A stretch of DNA of 64,000 nt from Pelobates cultripes. Lineage: Eukaryota > Chordata > Amphibia > Anura > Pelobatidae. The notes under the pieces are model-generated. The model made no database searches. It had not been told where the DNA came from and worked only from the letters and a program-made list of their open reading frames with translations. Shown here in pieces: positions 23,742-33,917 of the stretch. The position numbers and the translations under genes are program-made. Each line of letters starts with the position of its first letter. Within the stretch, counting starts at the first letter, position 1. Where the stretch lies: NCBI GenBank assembly GCA_933207985.1, contig OW240917.1:103028898-103092897 (forward strand). The letters are read 5' to 3'.

Positions 23742-24284
23742 ATGTATACTGAATTAATCTGTCGTCACTTTGCTGGTCTGAGGCCCCTGTCTTGTGCCTT
23801 ATGTAATTCCACACCCCGTACGGCTGATTTGTGGCCCTCTGAAGCTGATCCATCCACCTCCACTCCCACCCCTCAAACCACTTTCACCCCTCACATTAAA
23901 CAAGCGGGTGGTCAACGGGATAAACTGGGTAGACCCATCTCCTTCCTAGGCAAAGCGCAGGTGTGTAACAATTTTAAAGCCGGGTCCTGCAGCTTCAGCG
24001 CCTGTAGGTTGTTGCACATCTGCTCTCTCTGCTTCAGGGCCCACACAAAGACCATGTGCCCGGCCAGGTTGTCCCCTAACAAATCACTAACCGACATTAA
24101 TATCGACAACCTGGTTTTTTATTTGAGACCTCATCCAAGCAGGCATTTGGTGGAGTATTTGACCACGAGTTCACACATGGGTTTTCTCACGGGTCTCGTA
24201 GCCATCCCCCCAGGCACGCTTGAGTGTCTCAACCTCTTGTCAGCCTGCCAAGACCCAGTATCCACAGACACTCCTTTCCTCTGA
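23742..24284 (+). CDS. gag-like protein of the Ngaro-type element
   Basis: A 180-codon open frame. It has a Ser/Thr/Pro-rich stretch (residues about 28-50), then a Cys/His cluster at about residues 72-104 (CNNFKAGSC, CRLLHIC, LCFRAHTKTMC). This resembles the Cys/His cluster seen in gag-like proteins of frog DIRS/Ngaro elements. The frame probably began upstream, because the element is 5'-truncated and frame-compatible text (ELDLYLHKVVDLGIINQY at about 23647-23700) precedes it. Role by family: nucleic-acid-binding structural protein. Its stop comes before the RT region. Confidence 0.6.
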   Translation: MYTELICRHFAGLRPLSCALCNSTPRTADLWPSEADPSTSTPTPQTTFTPHIKQAGGQRDKLGRPISFLGKAQVCNNFKAGSCSFSACRLLHICSLCFRAHTKTMCPARLSPNKSLTDINIDNLVFYLRPHPSRHLVEYLTTSSHMGFLTGLVAIPPGTLECLNLLSACQDPVSTDTPFL

Positions 24285-24405
24285 AATCTCACACGGTTTC
24301 ATGATCGACCCCTTCACCTCCTCACCTTTTTCCTCCTAATGGCACTAATCCCATTGGTATAGCTGTGTACAAATACTCTAATAAAAAACATCTAATTATC
24401 GATTT

Positions 24406-26600
24406 ATGGCACCGCACGCCTCTTTTGTTCCCAGCATTAACTCACTCATACCCGCAGAAGAATTTTCATTACAGTACGTTAAAATTGACGATGCAATACA
24501 ATCCATCATTTCAACTGGTAGAAACGATTGGCTAAGAAAAACAGACATTACAAACGCATTCAAATTACTACCCATGCACCCATCACTCTGGCATCTGCAT
24601 GGTGTTAAATGGCGAGACAGATACTATTTCTCCACACGCCTCACTTTCGGGTCTAGAAGCAGCCCCAAACTGTTTGATATATTCACAGAAACACTATGCT
24701 GGCTGCTTCTTTTTTTTTTTTATAAATTCTTTATTTTTCATTCAATAAACAAAACAGGTGTACATTCACTTTTGGGCTTACCCAGAAGCCAACTGAAATA
24801 CAAGTCTTGGTAACAGAATGCAGTTCAACATATGCGATACATGCCCATTCCTTAAAAAACCATTGGCACCCGCTGTCTACTGAGGAATTTTATTTTAAAC
24901 AAGGACAGGCAGTTAGGCGATACAAGTAGCCCATTCTATTCAATAACCATTCTTGTTCATGTGTTACATTATTCCACCGACCGTATGATCATGCCTGGGG
25001 AACAAAACAACAACAAAAAAAAGCCTTGTTCCCGGGTAAAAACAGGGGAAGGGCCAAAAAAGAAAGAAATAAGATCAAAAACAGATGAGACTGAAAAGAA
25101 GTGAAATTCTAAGAAGAGGAAATAGAAAGAAGATATGTAATCAAGAAAGAGTAAGGAGGAAAGAATAGAGGTGGGGGGGTTAGGGGGAGGGATGAGTCTC
25201 CACAGCCACTGCGTGACAATTATGTCGCCTCTGGATGGGGTCTTTCTATTTCGGGTCTTACCCTCGAAGACAGGGCCTTGTCAGTCTTTGTTCGAGCCCA
25301 CTATACTATTGTCCCATGGTATTTTGAAATGCCGCCAATGTCCCTCTTACCCTCGCTGTTAAGTCATCCATAATTCTACATTCTCTGATCCTGGAAATAA
25401 CCCCCGAGAATTCTGGGCCCTCTAGTGAGAGCCAAGTGGTCGCTATTGCACGGCGTGCGCACAGAGTTATCTTATGTACTAATTTCTGTTCCCTTCTGGT
25501 CCATCCGTCCAGAGATCTATTTAACAGGTATATCGACGGGTCCATACCCAGGTGCCTGTCGAACGTCTGCTTTAAAAGATCCTCTACGGACCTCCAGAAG
25601 CTACGTAACTTCGGGCATTCCCACCACATGCGGATGCATGTTCCTCGGGCTCCACAACCCCTCCGGCAATCGTCGGTCTCCAATTTGTATGCTGGCTGCT
25701 TCTAAACGTTCTCAGGTGTCACTCAGTCATTCACTATTTGGACGACTTCCTACTGTTTGAACCAGGCACACGTACACCCACTAATATCCTCAGCACCTTA
25801 GCACTTTTTTCCAAACTCGGGGTACCCTTATCACCCTCCAAAACCATCGACCCTACTAATAAACTTACCTTCTTGGGGATCGAGCTGGACTCTGGTACCT
25901 TCCAAACCAGCCTTCCCCCGACAAATTGGTCCGCTTGAGAGGGGAGATAGACATGTTCCTGCGGAGTGATGCATGCACCAGAAAGGAACTTCAGTCCCTA
26001 TTGGGGTCCCTGAATTTTGTGATGCGCATCATTCCGCAGGGTATCCAGGCTTCTCAGTCTGCTTCACGGGGTACCAGACTCCTGCCCAATTTCTTTGGAT
26101 CAGCAAGCCATGGCTGACTTACTCATGTGGGGGAAGTTTTGGCTGAGTGGAATGGTATCTCCATGTTTATCCCCTCTCTCTCCGACTCCTCACCCATCAT
26201 TCACACAGACGCTGCAGCCAACATGGGTTTCGCAGCTATCTTCGGTAATCACTGGTTCACTGGGGTTACTGGCCTGCTGAGACGGATACCTTGCCAGGAT
26301 TCTGGGAGACTTCAGCCCTATTTGAAATTTACCCCATAGTGGCGGCCACACACACTTTGGGTCATCTCTGGTCCGGCAAGGCAGTAAAATGCTTTTCCGA
26401 CAACTCTGCAGCTTGTGATATCATAAACAAGGGGCACTCTTCCTCCCTTACCATCATGCGGCTGATTCGCAAGCTGACCTAGCTGGCAGCAACCATCCAG
26501 TTCCACTTAGTCTGTTTTCACATCCCGGGTATCCACAACACGGCCGCTGACGCTCTCTCATTCTCAATTCCAGGTATTCTTCCAGGCACTCCCTACGGCC
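24406..26600 (+). pseudogene. reverse transcriptase-RNase H of the Ngaro-type element, disrupted
   Basis: RT part 1 (24406-24710) contains FSLQYVKIDDAIQSI, WLRKTDITNAFKLLPMHP (motif A aspartate) and LTFGSRSSPKLFD. After the 977-bp Tx1 insertion, RT resumes with HYLDDFLLFEPGTRTPTN, the YLDD catalytic box, at about 25730-25780, and LTFLGIELD. RNase H shows HTDAAANMGFAAIFGN (about 26199-26250), the CFSDNSAACDIINKG segment (about 26391-26435) and IHNTAADALS (about 26531-26560). Frameshifts near 25925 and 26270 and a stop near 26480 break the frame, so the product is dead. Strand transfer and cDNA synthesis would be its normal roles. Confidence 0.85.
24711..25687 (-). mobile_element. Tx1-type L1 insertion with 16-bp target duplication
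   Basis: Inserted into the RT gene of the Ngaro-type element. The target site TATGCTGGCTGCTTCT is duplicated exactly at 24695-24710 and 25688-25703, and a T-run (poly-A of the minus strand) follows the left copy. The minus-strand frame 25306-25683 has the GTCIRMWWECPKLRSFWRSV block, the same C-terminal RT region seen at 21681-22079. About 977 bp, 5'-truncated, as is typical for target-primed reverse transcription. Confidence 0.92.
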
Positions 26601-26647
26601 CACCGTCAGCCATCCAAGACACCGCGGTTTCACGAACTAGTCATGGA

Positions 26648-27582
26648 TTGAACGCACTAATGCACCACGCTAGGTCTCTCACACACCAAGCACTATCACC
26701 TAACACAGCTGTCACCTACAGTAGAGCACTTACCATTTTTAATAAATTCACAGCAGATTTCGGATTACAAAGTGATTTTTCTACTCAAACCATGGTGGCT
26801 TTTGCCTCCTTCTGCCACTTACATTTAAAACTTTCTCACAATACCATTAAACTATACCTCACGGGGGTTCAGGACCACAGTCTCACTAATTTCCTTAACA
26901 ACACCCCCTTCTTGTCATCATACCCCATCAAGAAAGTCTTAAAGGGTATCCACTTACCACCACCAGACTACCAATAGATGGGCCTATCTTTAGATTACTC
27001 AGCAATCTACTTGATGAATCCCCATTCGATCCTAACACAAACTTGGTGATCAAGTCTGCAATTTATCTAGCTTTTTATGGTTTCCTTAGACCCAGAGAAT
27101 TCACCGTTGTTTGTCTAGGGGATATCTCACACAGTCTAAAAACTTCACACCTCACTAAGGTGGAAGATCACTACGTACTCACGCTCCCATCTACCAAAAT
27201 TAATCACTCACTACACCCCACTATTATTCCCCTCTTTCCCACTGATAATGCTTGGTGTCCGGTTAAGGCACTAGACCATCTACGGTCAACTCATCATACT
27301 CACTTACCAGGCTCTCCGCTCTTATTGCTACAAGGGCACCCACTCACCACTGCTAAATTCACAACGCACGTCAGAACCTTACTGGCAAAACTGGGTTACA
27401 ACCCGGCTTTGTTCTCTGGTCACTCCTTCCGCATAGGAGCCGCTTCATCAGCCTCTAGTACAAACACCCCGGTTCACATCATCAAGAGAATAGGTCGATG
27501 GAAATCCTCCATATACCATACGTACATACCACAACCAGAAAGAGAGCTTCGCCAAGCCTTCAGGAATTTGGTTATGCACTAA
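26648..27582 (+). pseudogene. tyrosine recombinase of the Ngaro-type element
   Basis: The N-terminal SAM-like part (26648-26977) includes NTAVTYSRALTIFNKF. One frameshift near 26967 separates it from an open 179-codon catalytic part (27043-27582). The catalytic signatures are visible in order: GFLRPREFT (first Arg), GHSFRIGAA (His-X-X-Arg), RIGRWKSS (Trp/His position) and HTYI (nucleophilic Tyr). By family, this enzyme integrates a circular DNA intermediate without making a target duplication. The catalytic half looks undamaged. Confidence 0.85.
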
Positions 27583-27604
27583 ATGCAATAAAGTGTGTTT
27601 TTCC

Positions 27605-27699
27605 TTATTTACAGGCCCACTCGTACGTTGGTTTTCGGCACACCACAAACCAACTTTCATCTCAGACACTATCCATTACGTATTAAATTCCGAGCACAA
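27605..27699 (+). repeat. split direct repeat, copy B1
   Basis: 95-bp repeat running from TTATTTACAGGCCCACTC to ATTCCGAGCACAA, immediately after the recombinase stop. It is nearly identical to 27846-27940. Confidence 0.9.
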
Positions 27700-27845
27700 G
27701 TAGAAAGACCATCAGGCCTGAATTTTTGGGAGGAGTAAGTCCCCTACTTAAACTCCCAGCCCCTACTCACCTCTGTCGGTAAAGTTGATTGTCCCCACCC
27801 AGCTACACCCTTATAGCATTACAGCTCTCCTTGGTGGGCCCTCTT

Positions 27846-27936
27846 TTATTTACAAGCCCACTCGTACGTTGGTTTTCGGCACACCAGATACCAACTTTCA
27901 TCTCAGACACTATCCATTACGTATTAAATTCCGAGC

Positions 27937-27940
<4 letters not shown>
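27846..27940 (+). repeat. split direct repeat, copy B2 (3' end of Ngaro-type element)
   Basis: Second 95-bp copy with only a few differences from B1 (for example ACAAGCCC against ACAGGCCC). It ends at the (AT)n run, which I take as the element boundary. Confidence 0.9.

Positions 27941-27972
<32 letters not shown>
27941..27972. repeat. (AT)n microsatellite
   Basis: Simple alternating AT run directly after the Ngaro-type element. Confidence 0.95.
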
Positions 27973-27974
<2 letters not shown>

Positions 27975-28582
27975 AAAATATCAAGATGCGCTTCTGACAT
28001 TACTTTAAAAAAAAACAACAAAATTTACGTATATTTTTTAATATATGTATAATATATTATAAGTTAATTAAAACATCTGATTAGCATATTATACATATAT
28101 AATACTATATAATATAATACTAAGTGTATTTTGGTATTAATATATAGATTAATACCAACATACAGTAAGAATTAAATGATACATGTATTATACATGCATA
28201 ATATGCTAATCAGGTGATTTAATTAACTTATAATACATGTAGAATATATTATAGTAATGTGTGATTTTAACTTTTTTATTTTTAGGCACTAGGGGGACTG
28301 TCTGAACACTCAGGCAGTCCTCCTGCAGGCAGTCTCATAGACTGCTTTCCGGCCATGTGTTTGGGACGTCCGTCGCGATCACATGGCCCTGGAGGGACAC
28401 AATGGAAGCAGGGGGACTGCCTGTCTCGAGAGGCAGTCCCCTCGAATTGGGATCGCCGGTCCAGGTAAGTCAGCAGGGACAGGGGAGCTAACGATCGTTA
28501 GGGCCTACCATGCCGCTCTAGCGGCGTTTAGGCTCATTAAATGCTGGGAGGCATTGTACACCCTAACGGCGTTAAGGGGTTA
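27973..28582. mobile_element. right part of a long TTAA-type palindromic element
   Basis: Ends GCGTTAAGGGGTTAA, the same terminus as the 78-bp element at 4212. It shares its GC-rich right section with the larger element at 46500-47461 (GGGGGACTGCCTGTCTC, CACATGGCCCTGGAGGG, AGGTAAGTCA). The AT-rich part folds on itself: CATCTGATTAGCATATTATA pairs with ATAATATGCTAATCAGGTG, and ATTTTGGTATTAATATA with TATTAATACCAACAT. The left end is not visible. Confidence 0.65.
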
Positions 28583-29874
28583 ATATAATTGGATATAAGG
28601 ACTCTGTAAATATTGGAAACATTCTTGTTGTAAATATTAATCCTTGTGGTCCTTCCTTCTTTGAATTTGCAGTGCCTTTAGGCTACTACAACACATTAAA
28701 AGAATGATAAAGACGGATTTTCAGCATCGTTTTCAGCAAGTCTATTTCAAACAGCTAATACTTTATATGATCTTTGAAATGCTCATAGATGACATCATCT
28801 TACAATTTAATTGGAATTCCCTAACACAAAACATCAAACGGATGATGCAGGTTCACTTGCAATCAAACCCATTGGGTCACAATTAGCGTCTATCGCACCA
28901 AGCACAATATTAAGTAAAGACTATCCTGTAGATAATTAGATGTTTTTTTTCTACTAGTTTAATGTAGTTTACTTATTCTAATAAAGTGCTTATACATTTC
29001 AAAGTCATTTCACATTAGTACTTTTATAAATTCTGTAAAGCTTCCATCTTCATGTTCACAAATTAAATTTTTAACTAATTATCCCACAATAACAATTTTG
29101 GGTTATTGCCTACTAGAATATCTATCTGAAATTTTAATTTATAACTTTATAACTATAGCTGAATTCCGTGTTTACTTTTAATTTATCTGTACCCATTTAG
29201 TCAGACGTCAATAAATTAATATGTATAAATGTAATTTAAAGGTGAGGTACAATAGTGTGTTCTATTACCTAGCCTTGTAGTGTCAGGCAGGTGTACATTT
29301 TAGGAAATAATAGAATACCCTCTTTGTTTTGTTACTATATGTCATGACATCATTCATCCCAAATGTGGTAAATCTCACATACAAAGAAAAAAATGTATCA
29401 GTCTGCGGGATTCTCTAAAATATACTTGTGCATAAGCTGACAGGCCAATTTATGCCTTGAATTAATAAAGATTTATAAGCTTTTCCAATAATTTAAGATT
29501 TTTAGATAAACTTTTAGAATTATATAAAAAAATATTAAAATAGCAAAAATATTTCGTACATAAAAGGATATATCAATATATCCAAAAATATCAAACTATT
29601 TTAAAGTATTTTAATAATATTAAATAATTGTAAAAAATTATCTAAAATATATCATTTGAAACGCTTATCCAAAAATATTAAATTGGAGCCTTAGTTGGGT
29701 TTCAGAGTTCTTAAAGCTTAGAAGAGCTAATCGGTTTGTAAACCTAGTTTAAGGTTTGTAGGATAAAGGGACTGGGAGGGGAGTGATATAGAAGTATTTA
29801 TGTGCAGCTACTATAGTCCACATCATTCCAAGCTATAAGAGAGAATAATGGTTCCTGGAAGATTGTTACGTTAC
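28583..29874. other. AT-rich spacer, nothing recognised
   Basis: Very AT-rich, especially 29460-29690. No domain-bearing frame, RNA gene or terminal repeats recognised. Confidence 0.5.
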
Positions 29875-30242
29875 TTAAAGAGTTACTCCAAGCACCATAA
29901 CTAGACTACCTAATTGATTTGAAATGGTCATGGTGCCTTGAGTCTGTATGTGCAGCCTCTTTCCGTGAAACACTAGATTCTGAGCTGGCTAATGTCAATT
30001 CTGTGCACCTTTCATTGCACAGAAAGACAGTCATTGACTGAGAGCCATGGCTTGTGATTTCTGCAGCTCTGCAGAAGTTGGAATTGCGTCACTGTACCAC
30101 CATGGAGCATCGGAGCCCAGCAGGGACCTAGATAAGGGGGCAAACCATTGCTACATGCTTTGATTCATTATCAGAGAAGTGGGTCAGGGTACTCCTGGCT
30201 TTACAACTCGCTGTAGTGGTTGAGACTTGGAGTAATCCTTAA
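29875..30242. mobile_element. TTAA-flanked element, 'TTACTCCAAG' subtype
   Basis: Termini TTAAAGAGTTACTCCAAGCACC and CTTGGAGTAATCCTTAA form an inverted pair with TTAA at both ends. The terminal sequence differs from the ACTATAG type, so this is a separate subfamily. Confidence 0.8.
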
Positions 30243-30703
30243 AGGCACTGTTCTTTGATTTATGACTATTTAGTTGCCTTGAGTTAAGGAAACAGCAAAA
30301 GGTGATACAGATTATATGGAAGGTGGTTTGGTCTTGACAGGCTTTTCATTCTTATACTACATTAGTAAAGGTTTGAGCTTAAAAAATTAAGTGGAGTGCA
30401 TATTTTAACAAAAATATAAGTTATATGTCTTCAAGAACAAATGTTTTTGTGTCAACGTGTCATGTACTGATAAGTAAAAAAAACAACAGCAGCATAAACT
30501 TAATATGTTTGGTACAAGTTAATGGATAATTTCAGTGATAAATGCGAACTCAATAACCATAGCCTCAAATTAGGCTTTGGCTGTATAGGTCTTAAGAACC
30601 TGTAAAGGTTAAACTCAGAATACTCATTTAGTTATTTAAAGAGAAGGGATAAAAGAGGACAAAAAATAGTGTTATAATGTAATGGTTATTTGTGTTATAT
30701 ACT

Positions 30704-31126
30704 TTAAAGGAACACTATAGACACCCAGATCACTTCAGCTCATTGAAGTGTTCTGGGTACAGATTCCCAGGTCCCTTAACCCTGCAAAGGTAATTATTAC
30801 AGGTTTTAAGAAACTACAATAATGACCTTTCAGGGTTAACAGGGTTAAGTCCCACTAGAGGGACTTCCGGGCTGTTAGGTGACTTTTGATCACCTGACAC
30901 TGGACATCCTCACACTATGCATGGGGACGCCCAGCGTCACCCAAAACCCCATAGGAATGCATTCTATAATGCGAGTGTGGCCATTGATGCACATGCTCAT
31001 CAGGTTTCCCACGCCGGCATAAGGAGCAAAAATGGACCCAAGCCAGCACCAAGAGACATTGGCGCTGGATGCAGGTAAGTTATAGAAGAGATTTTAACCT
31101 CCTCTGCAACGCCGTTTACCCTTTAA
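30704..31126. mobile_element. TTAA-type non-autonomous element, complete
   Basis: Left terminus TTAAAGGAACACTATAGAC followed by a hairpin (CACTTCAGCTCATTGAAGTG). The right end ACCCTTTAA is shorter than usual, so the right terminus is eroded. The left 80 bases match the element at 52086-52570. Confidence 0.75.
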
Positions 31127-31145
31127 TATATAATTTATATTTTTA

Positions 31146-31350
31146 CACTGATCAGCGACAACAGTGTATCCACCTGCTTAATATCATGTAGATGCCACTT
31201 GTGCTGCCAAAACTGCTCTGATGCATCGAGACATGGACTCCACAAGACTTCTGAACATCCTGTGATATCTGGCGTCAAGACATTAACAGCAGATCTTTTA
31301 AGTCCTGCAAGTTGCGAGATGAGGTCTCCATGGATCAGATTTGTTGTAAC
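31146..31350 (-). repeat. Tc1-like element, one end (split by provirus)
   Basis: CACTGATCAGCGACAACAG after a TA dinucleotide is the terminus of a Tc1/mariner-like element. The block CGAGACATGGACTCCACAAG lies inside its minus-strand transposase. The element breaks at the provirus and resumes at 39316. Confidence 0.7.
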
Positions 31351-31778
31351 TGTGATGGGATTTCAACATGGTTCAAAATTTAGTAGGCCTGAAATCTCCA
31401 GGTGGCATATACAAGTACAGGTGTTTGTTGTATCTGTTAGTTAGTTACATGTAGCTAAGATACTGTCATCAATGTACTGAGCATGTGCATCAACTGTAGT
31501 CACATTACTTTGTCCTTAAAAGGAGTCATACGGTCTGCCCATATGAGGTGATCATGAATATCTTGTTCACTGATTGGTCTAAGGGTATGTGTGGGTGAAG
31601 CTAGGAATAGGAGGAGTTATTGTTAATTAAAAGCATTTGCAAACTATGCTCTGGGCTCATTTGCAAACTATGCTATGTTCATCTGAGACCCAGTCGGTAA
31701 CAATAAAGACCTTTTTCTTCCTGAACAAACCTGCTTCCATCTCTCTATGTGTGGCTTCTGATGTGTTTTCCGGTAACA
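31351..31778 (+). repeat. 5' LTR of the provirus
   Basis: 428 bp, TGTGATGGG to GGTAACA. A polyadenylation signal AATAAA lies at 31702-31707. Compared with the 3' LTR it has a small extra duplication of TTTGCAAACTATGCT near 31660 and an extra TATGTGTG near 31588. Confidence 0.9.
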
Positions 31779-33489
31779 TAACTGGTGCATTGATAGCTGG
31801 AAATCTCATCGCACGGAAGCCTGCGCAGAGATTTGAGACAGTAAACTTTTATCAAATCTTCCACGGCTGCACCCCTGGACTTCTACTGTGAGGACCTCCT
31901 TTCGTCTCGGCACCACTGGCCTCTTGTCCAGGAGATCATCGGCTTCTACGCAGTGAGTACCGGGTGTCCCATCAATGAGTGTGAACTTAGGTCCAGGAAC
32001 TTAAAGGTAAGACTGTAAGACTGTGAACCCACTAGGGGTAGAAATCTGTATCCAGTAATCTGACTGCCCATTTCCTACAAAGGGAAGATACGAAGGCGCA
32101 CCGTATATCTGAAGTTAAACGCTCTGTAGCTAGCCCGTTTAACACAGGGACTGTAGTCAGGCTGAATTCTGTGTATATATGTTCAGCCAGACACCGGTAT
32201 CCTGGCTTGACTAAGTGTAATCCTGTTGTAAATTCGGTCACTAGATCAGGGGATACCGGCAAGACTAAGCGAGATTCTGTTGTATATTCCATCTGCTAGC
32301 TCTCACATTATCTTGACTAAGTGTGTTTTGTTGTACATTCAGCCACTAAATCATAGATAGAATATATAGTCTCAGTGGATTTTGGTGTACATTCCGTCCA
32401 CCAGTTCGTGGTGCCTAGGCAGCGTAGGCTAGTTGAATTCTGGTGTACATTCCGTTCACTAGTCCTCAAGGTACTGGCTAGTTAGAATAGTTGGGTTTGC
32501 TGTAAAAGTTGTAAAATACGTTGTAATTGGTGAAATGTATGTCCTGCTAGAAAGCTTGAGCTCTGCCGTTTAGCAGACTTGTAAAAAAGTGTGTATAGTA
32601 TAAAATAGCGCACAGTACCATAACCACTGACTTGTACCATAACCACTAACATTACGTGAACAATACTAAAATTACTGTTTAACATTGTATGTGTAACACA
32701 TTAACTATTACTAATTGAGATTGTAACTCTAAAACCATAATTGTCTAACTGTACAATAGTTACTAACCATACCATAACCACTGACTGTAGTGACGAAATT
32801 GCTAAAATGTTATGTGATCAGTTAGTCTAAGTTGATTAATAGTGTAGATAATTGTATGGTTTGCTTAATAGTTACATTGATAAGTGTATAGTTCTTGGTG
32901 GGTTTTTTGATTTTATTTTGTGTGTGTGTGCGACGTTGTGATATTGTTGAGTGTGTGAGGATCCTGTGCGTGTGTGTTTAGGCCTAGTAACCATGCAGCG
33001 TGGTGCTGTTGCTAAGTTGACTGGTGTGACTGTTGAAACTGTTTGTATATTTGTTCTGCTTTGAATCAGATGCTCTGTTGAAATCATGGGTGCTTCTGAT
33101 TCACAAACTGTTGGTCCTTTATCTTGTATGTTTTAAAAAAAAAAAACTTTGCTAAGAGAGATGCTGTTTGTGATTATGGTGTAACACTGTCCCCCAAAAA
33201 GATTAAAATACTTTGTGTAGCAGAGAATAACCTGTTCTGGTAACTAGTGGCCCTCCAGATTTAATACAGCAGGTTTACATTGTTATAAATAATATGCTGG
33301 GGCTAGATGAATAGTTTCTGTATACAGATTGTTGAAACACTGCTAAATGGATCAAGCTGTGCCAAAAGGAACAATGGAGTCACATGGTAGCCAGAACTTG
33401 TTTGTACACTAAGGCCTAAATTCCCACCTAGTTTGCACTCTCCCTGCTAAAAGTTAGAGGGATTTGCAGGGATTTCCATATCACAGCTA
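31779..33489 (+). other. proviral leader region
   Basis: TGGTGCATTGATAGCTGG at 31783-31800 is the likely tRNA primer-binding site, four bases after the LTR. From about 32170 to 32480 there are five or six degenerate tandem units of about 55-65 bases, each containing a TGTACATTC(C/A)G-like core and a CACTAGTC-like block. No matrix or capsid coding sequence is recognisable, so most of gag is deleted or replaced. Confidence 0.6.
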
Positions 33490-33917
33490 ATGGAGGTTGC
33501 AAATAAGGTACATATGAATAGGGAAACTGAGCGTGAGGAGGAACGTAAAATGAGGAAGAAAGCAGACATGTTAGCGGTAGGTGTAGCGAGACAGGGAGGG
33601 GAGATGGATAGAGGAGTTGAGGCTAGGATGAGCAGGGTACACTAGGGGGAAATCAATGTGCTTATTGTAAAGAGGAAGGACATTGGAAGAGTGACTGCCC
33701 ACAGAAGGGATATATTGTAGGTGGTAGACCAGATGAGAGAAGGGGGCGAGGTGGTTATGGTGGTAGCTTTAGAGGAAGAGGAAGTTTTGGAGGAAGTAAT
33801 GGAAATGGCAGAGGGGGTGTTCAGGAAGGAAGATATTATCCCCCTACTCATAGACTTAGGGATAGGGAAGATAGAGATTTTGTGGGTCTGGCAGACACTG
33901 TTATGGAAGACTATTGA
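33490..33917 (+). pseudogene. gag remnant with nucleocapsid zinc knuckle and RGG-like tail
   Basis: A frame running into pol encodes one CCHC knuckle (CAYCKEEGHWKSDC, about 33657-33698). A Gly/Arg-rich stretch follows (GRGGYGGSFRGRGSFGG, about 33744-33795), and the frame ends with TGA at 33915-33917. Upstream is a charged region (ETEREEERKMRKKADML) broken by a stop near 33640. Nucleocapsid normally binds and packages genomic RNA. The TGA is in the same frame as protease, the layout expected for stop-codon readthrough in gamma-type viruses. Confidence 0.75.

Larger units (their letters stand above)
23641..27940 (+). mobile_element. Ngaro/DIRS-type tyrosine-recombinase retrotransposon, 5'-truncated
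   Basis: Gene order is gag-like frame, reverse transcriptase, RNase H and tyrosine recombinase, which defines the DIRS order of retroelements. The 3' end has two 95-bp direct copies (27605-27699 and 27846-27940) separated by 146 bp, the B1-A2-B2 part of split direct repeats as in Ngaro elements. The matching A1 copy expected at the 5' end is absent, so the element is truncated against the TTAA fragment. A Tx1 insertion splits the RT. Confidence 0.85.
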
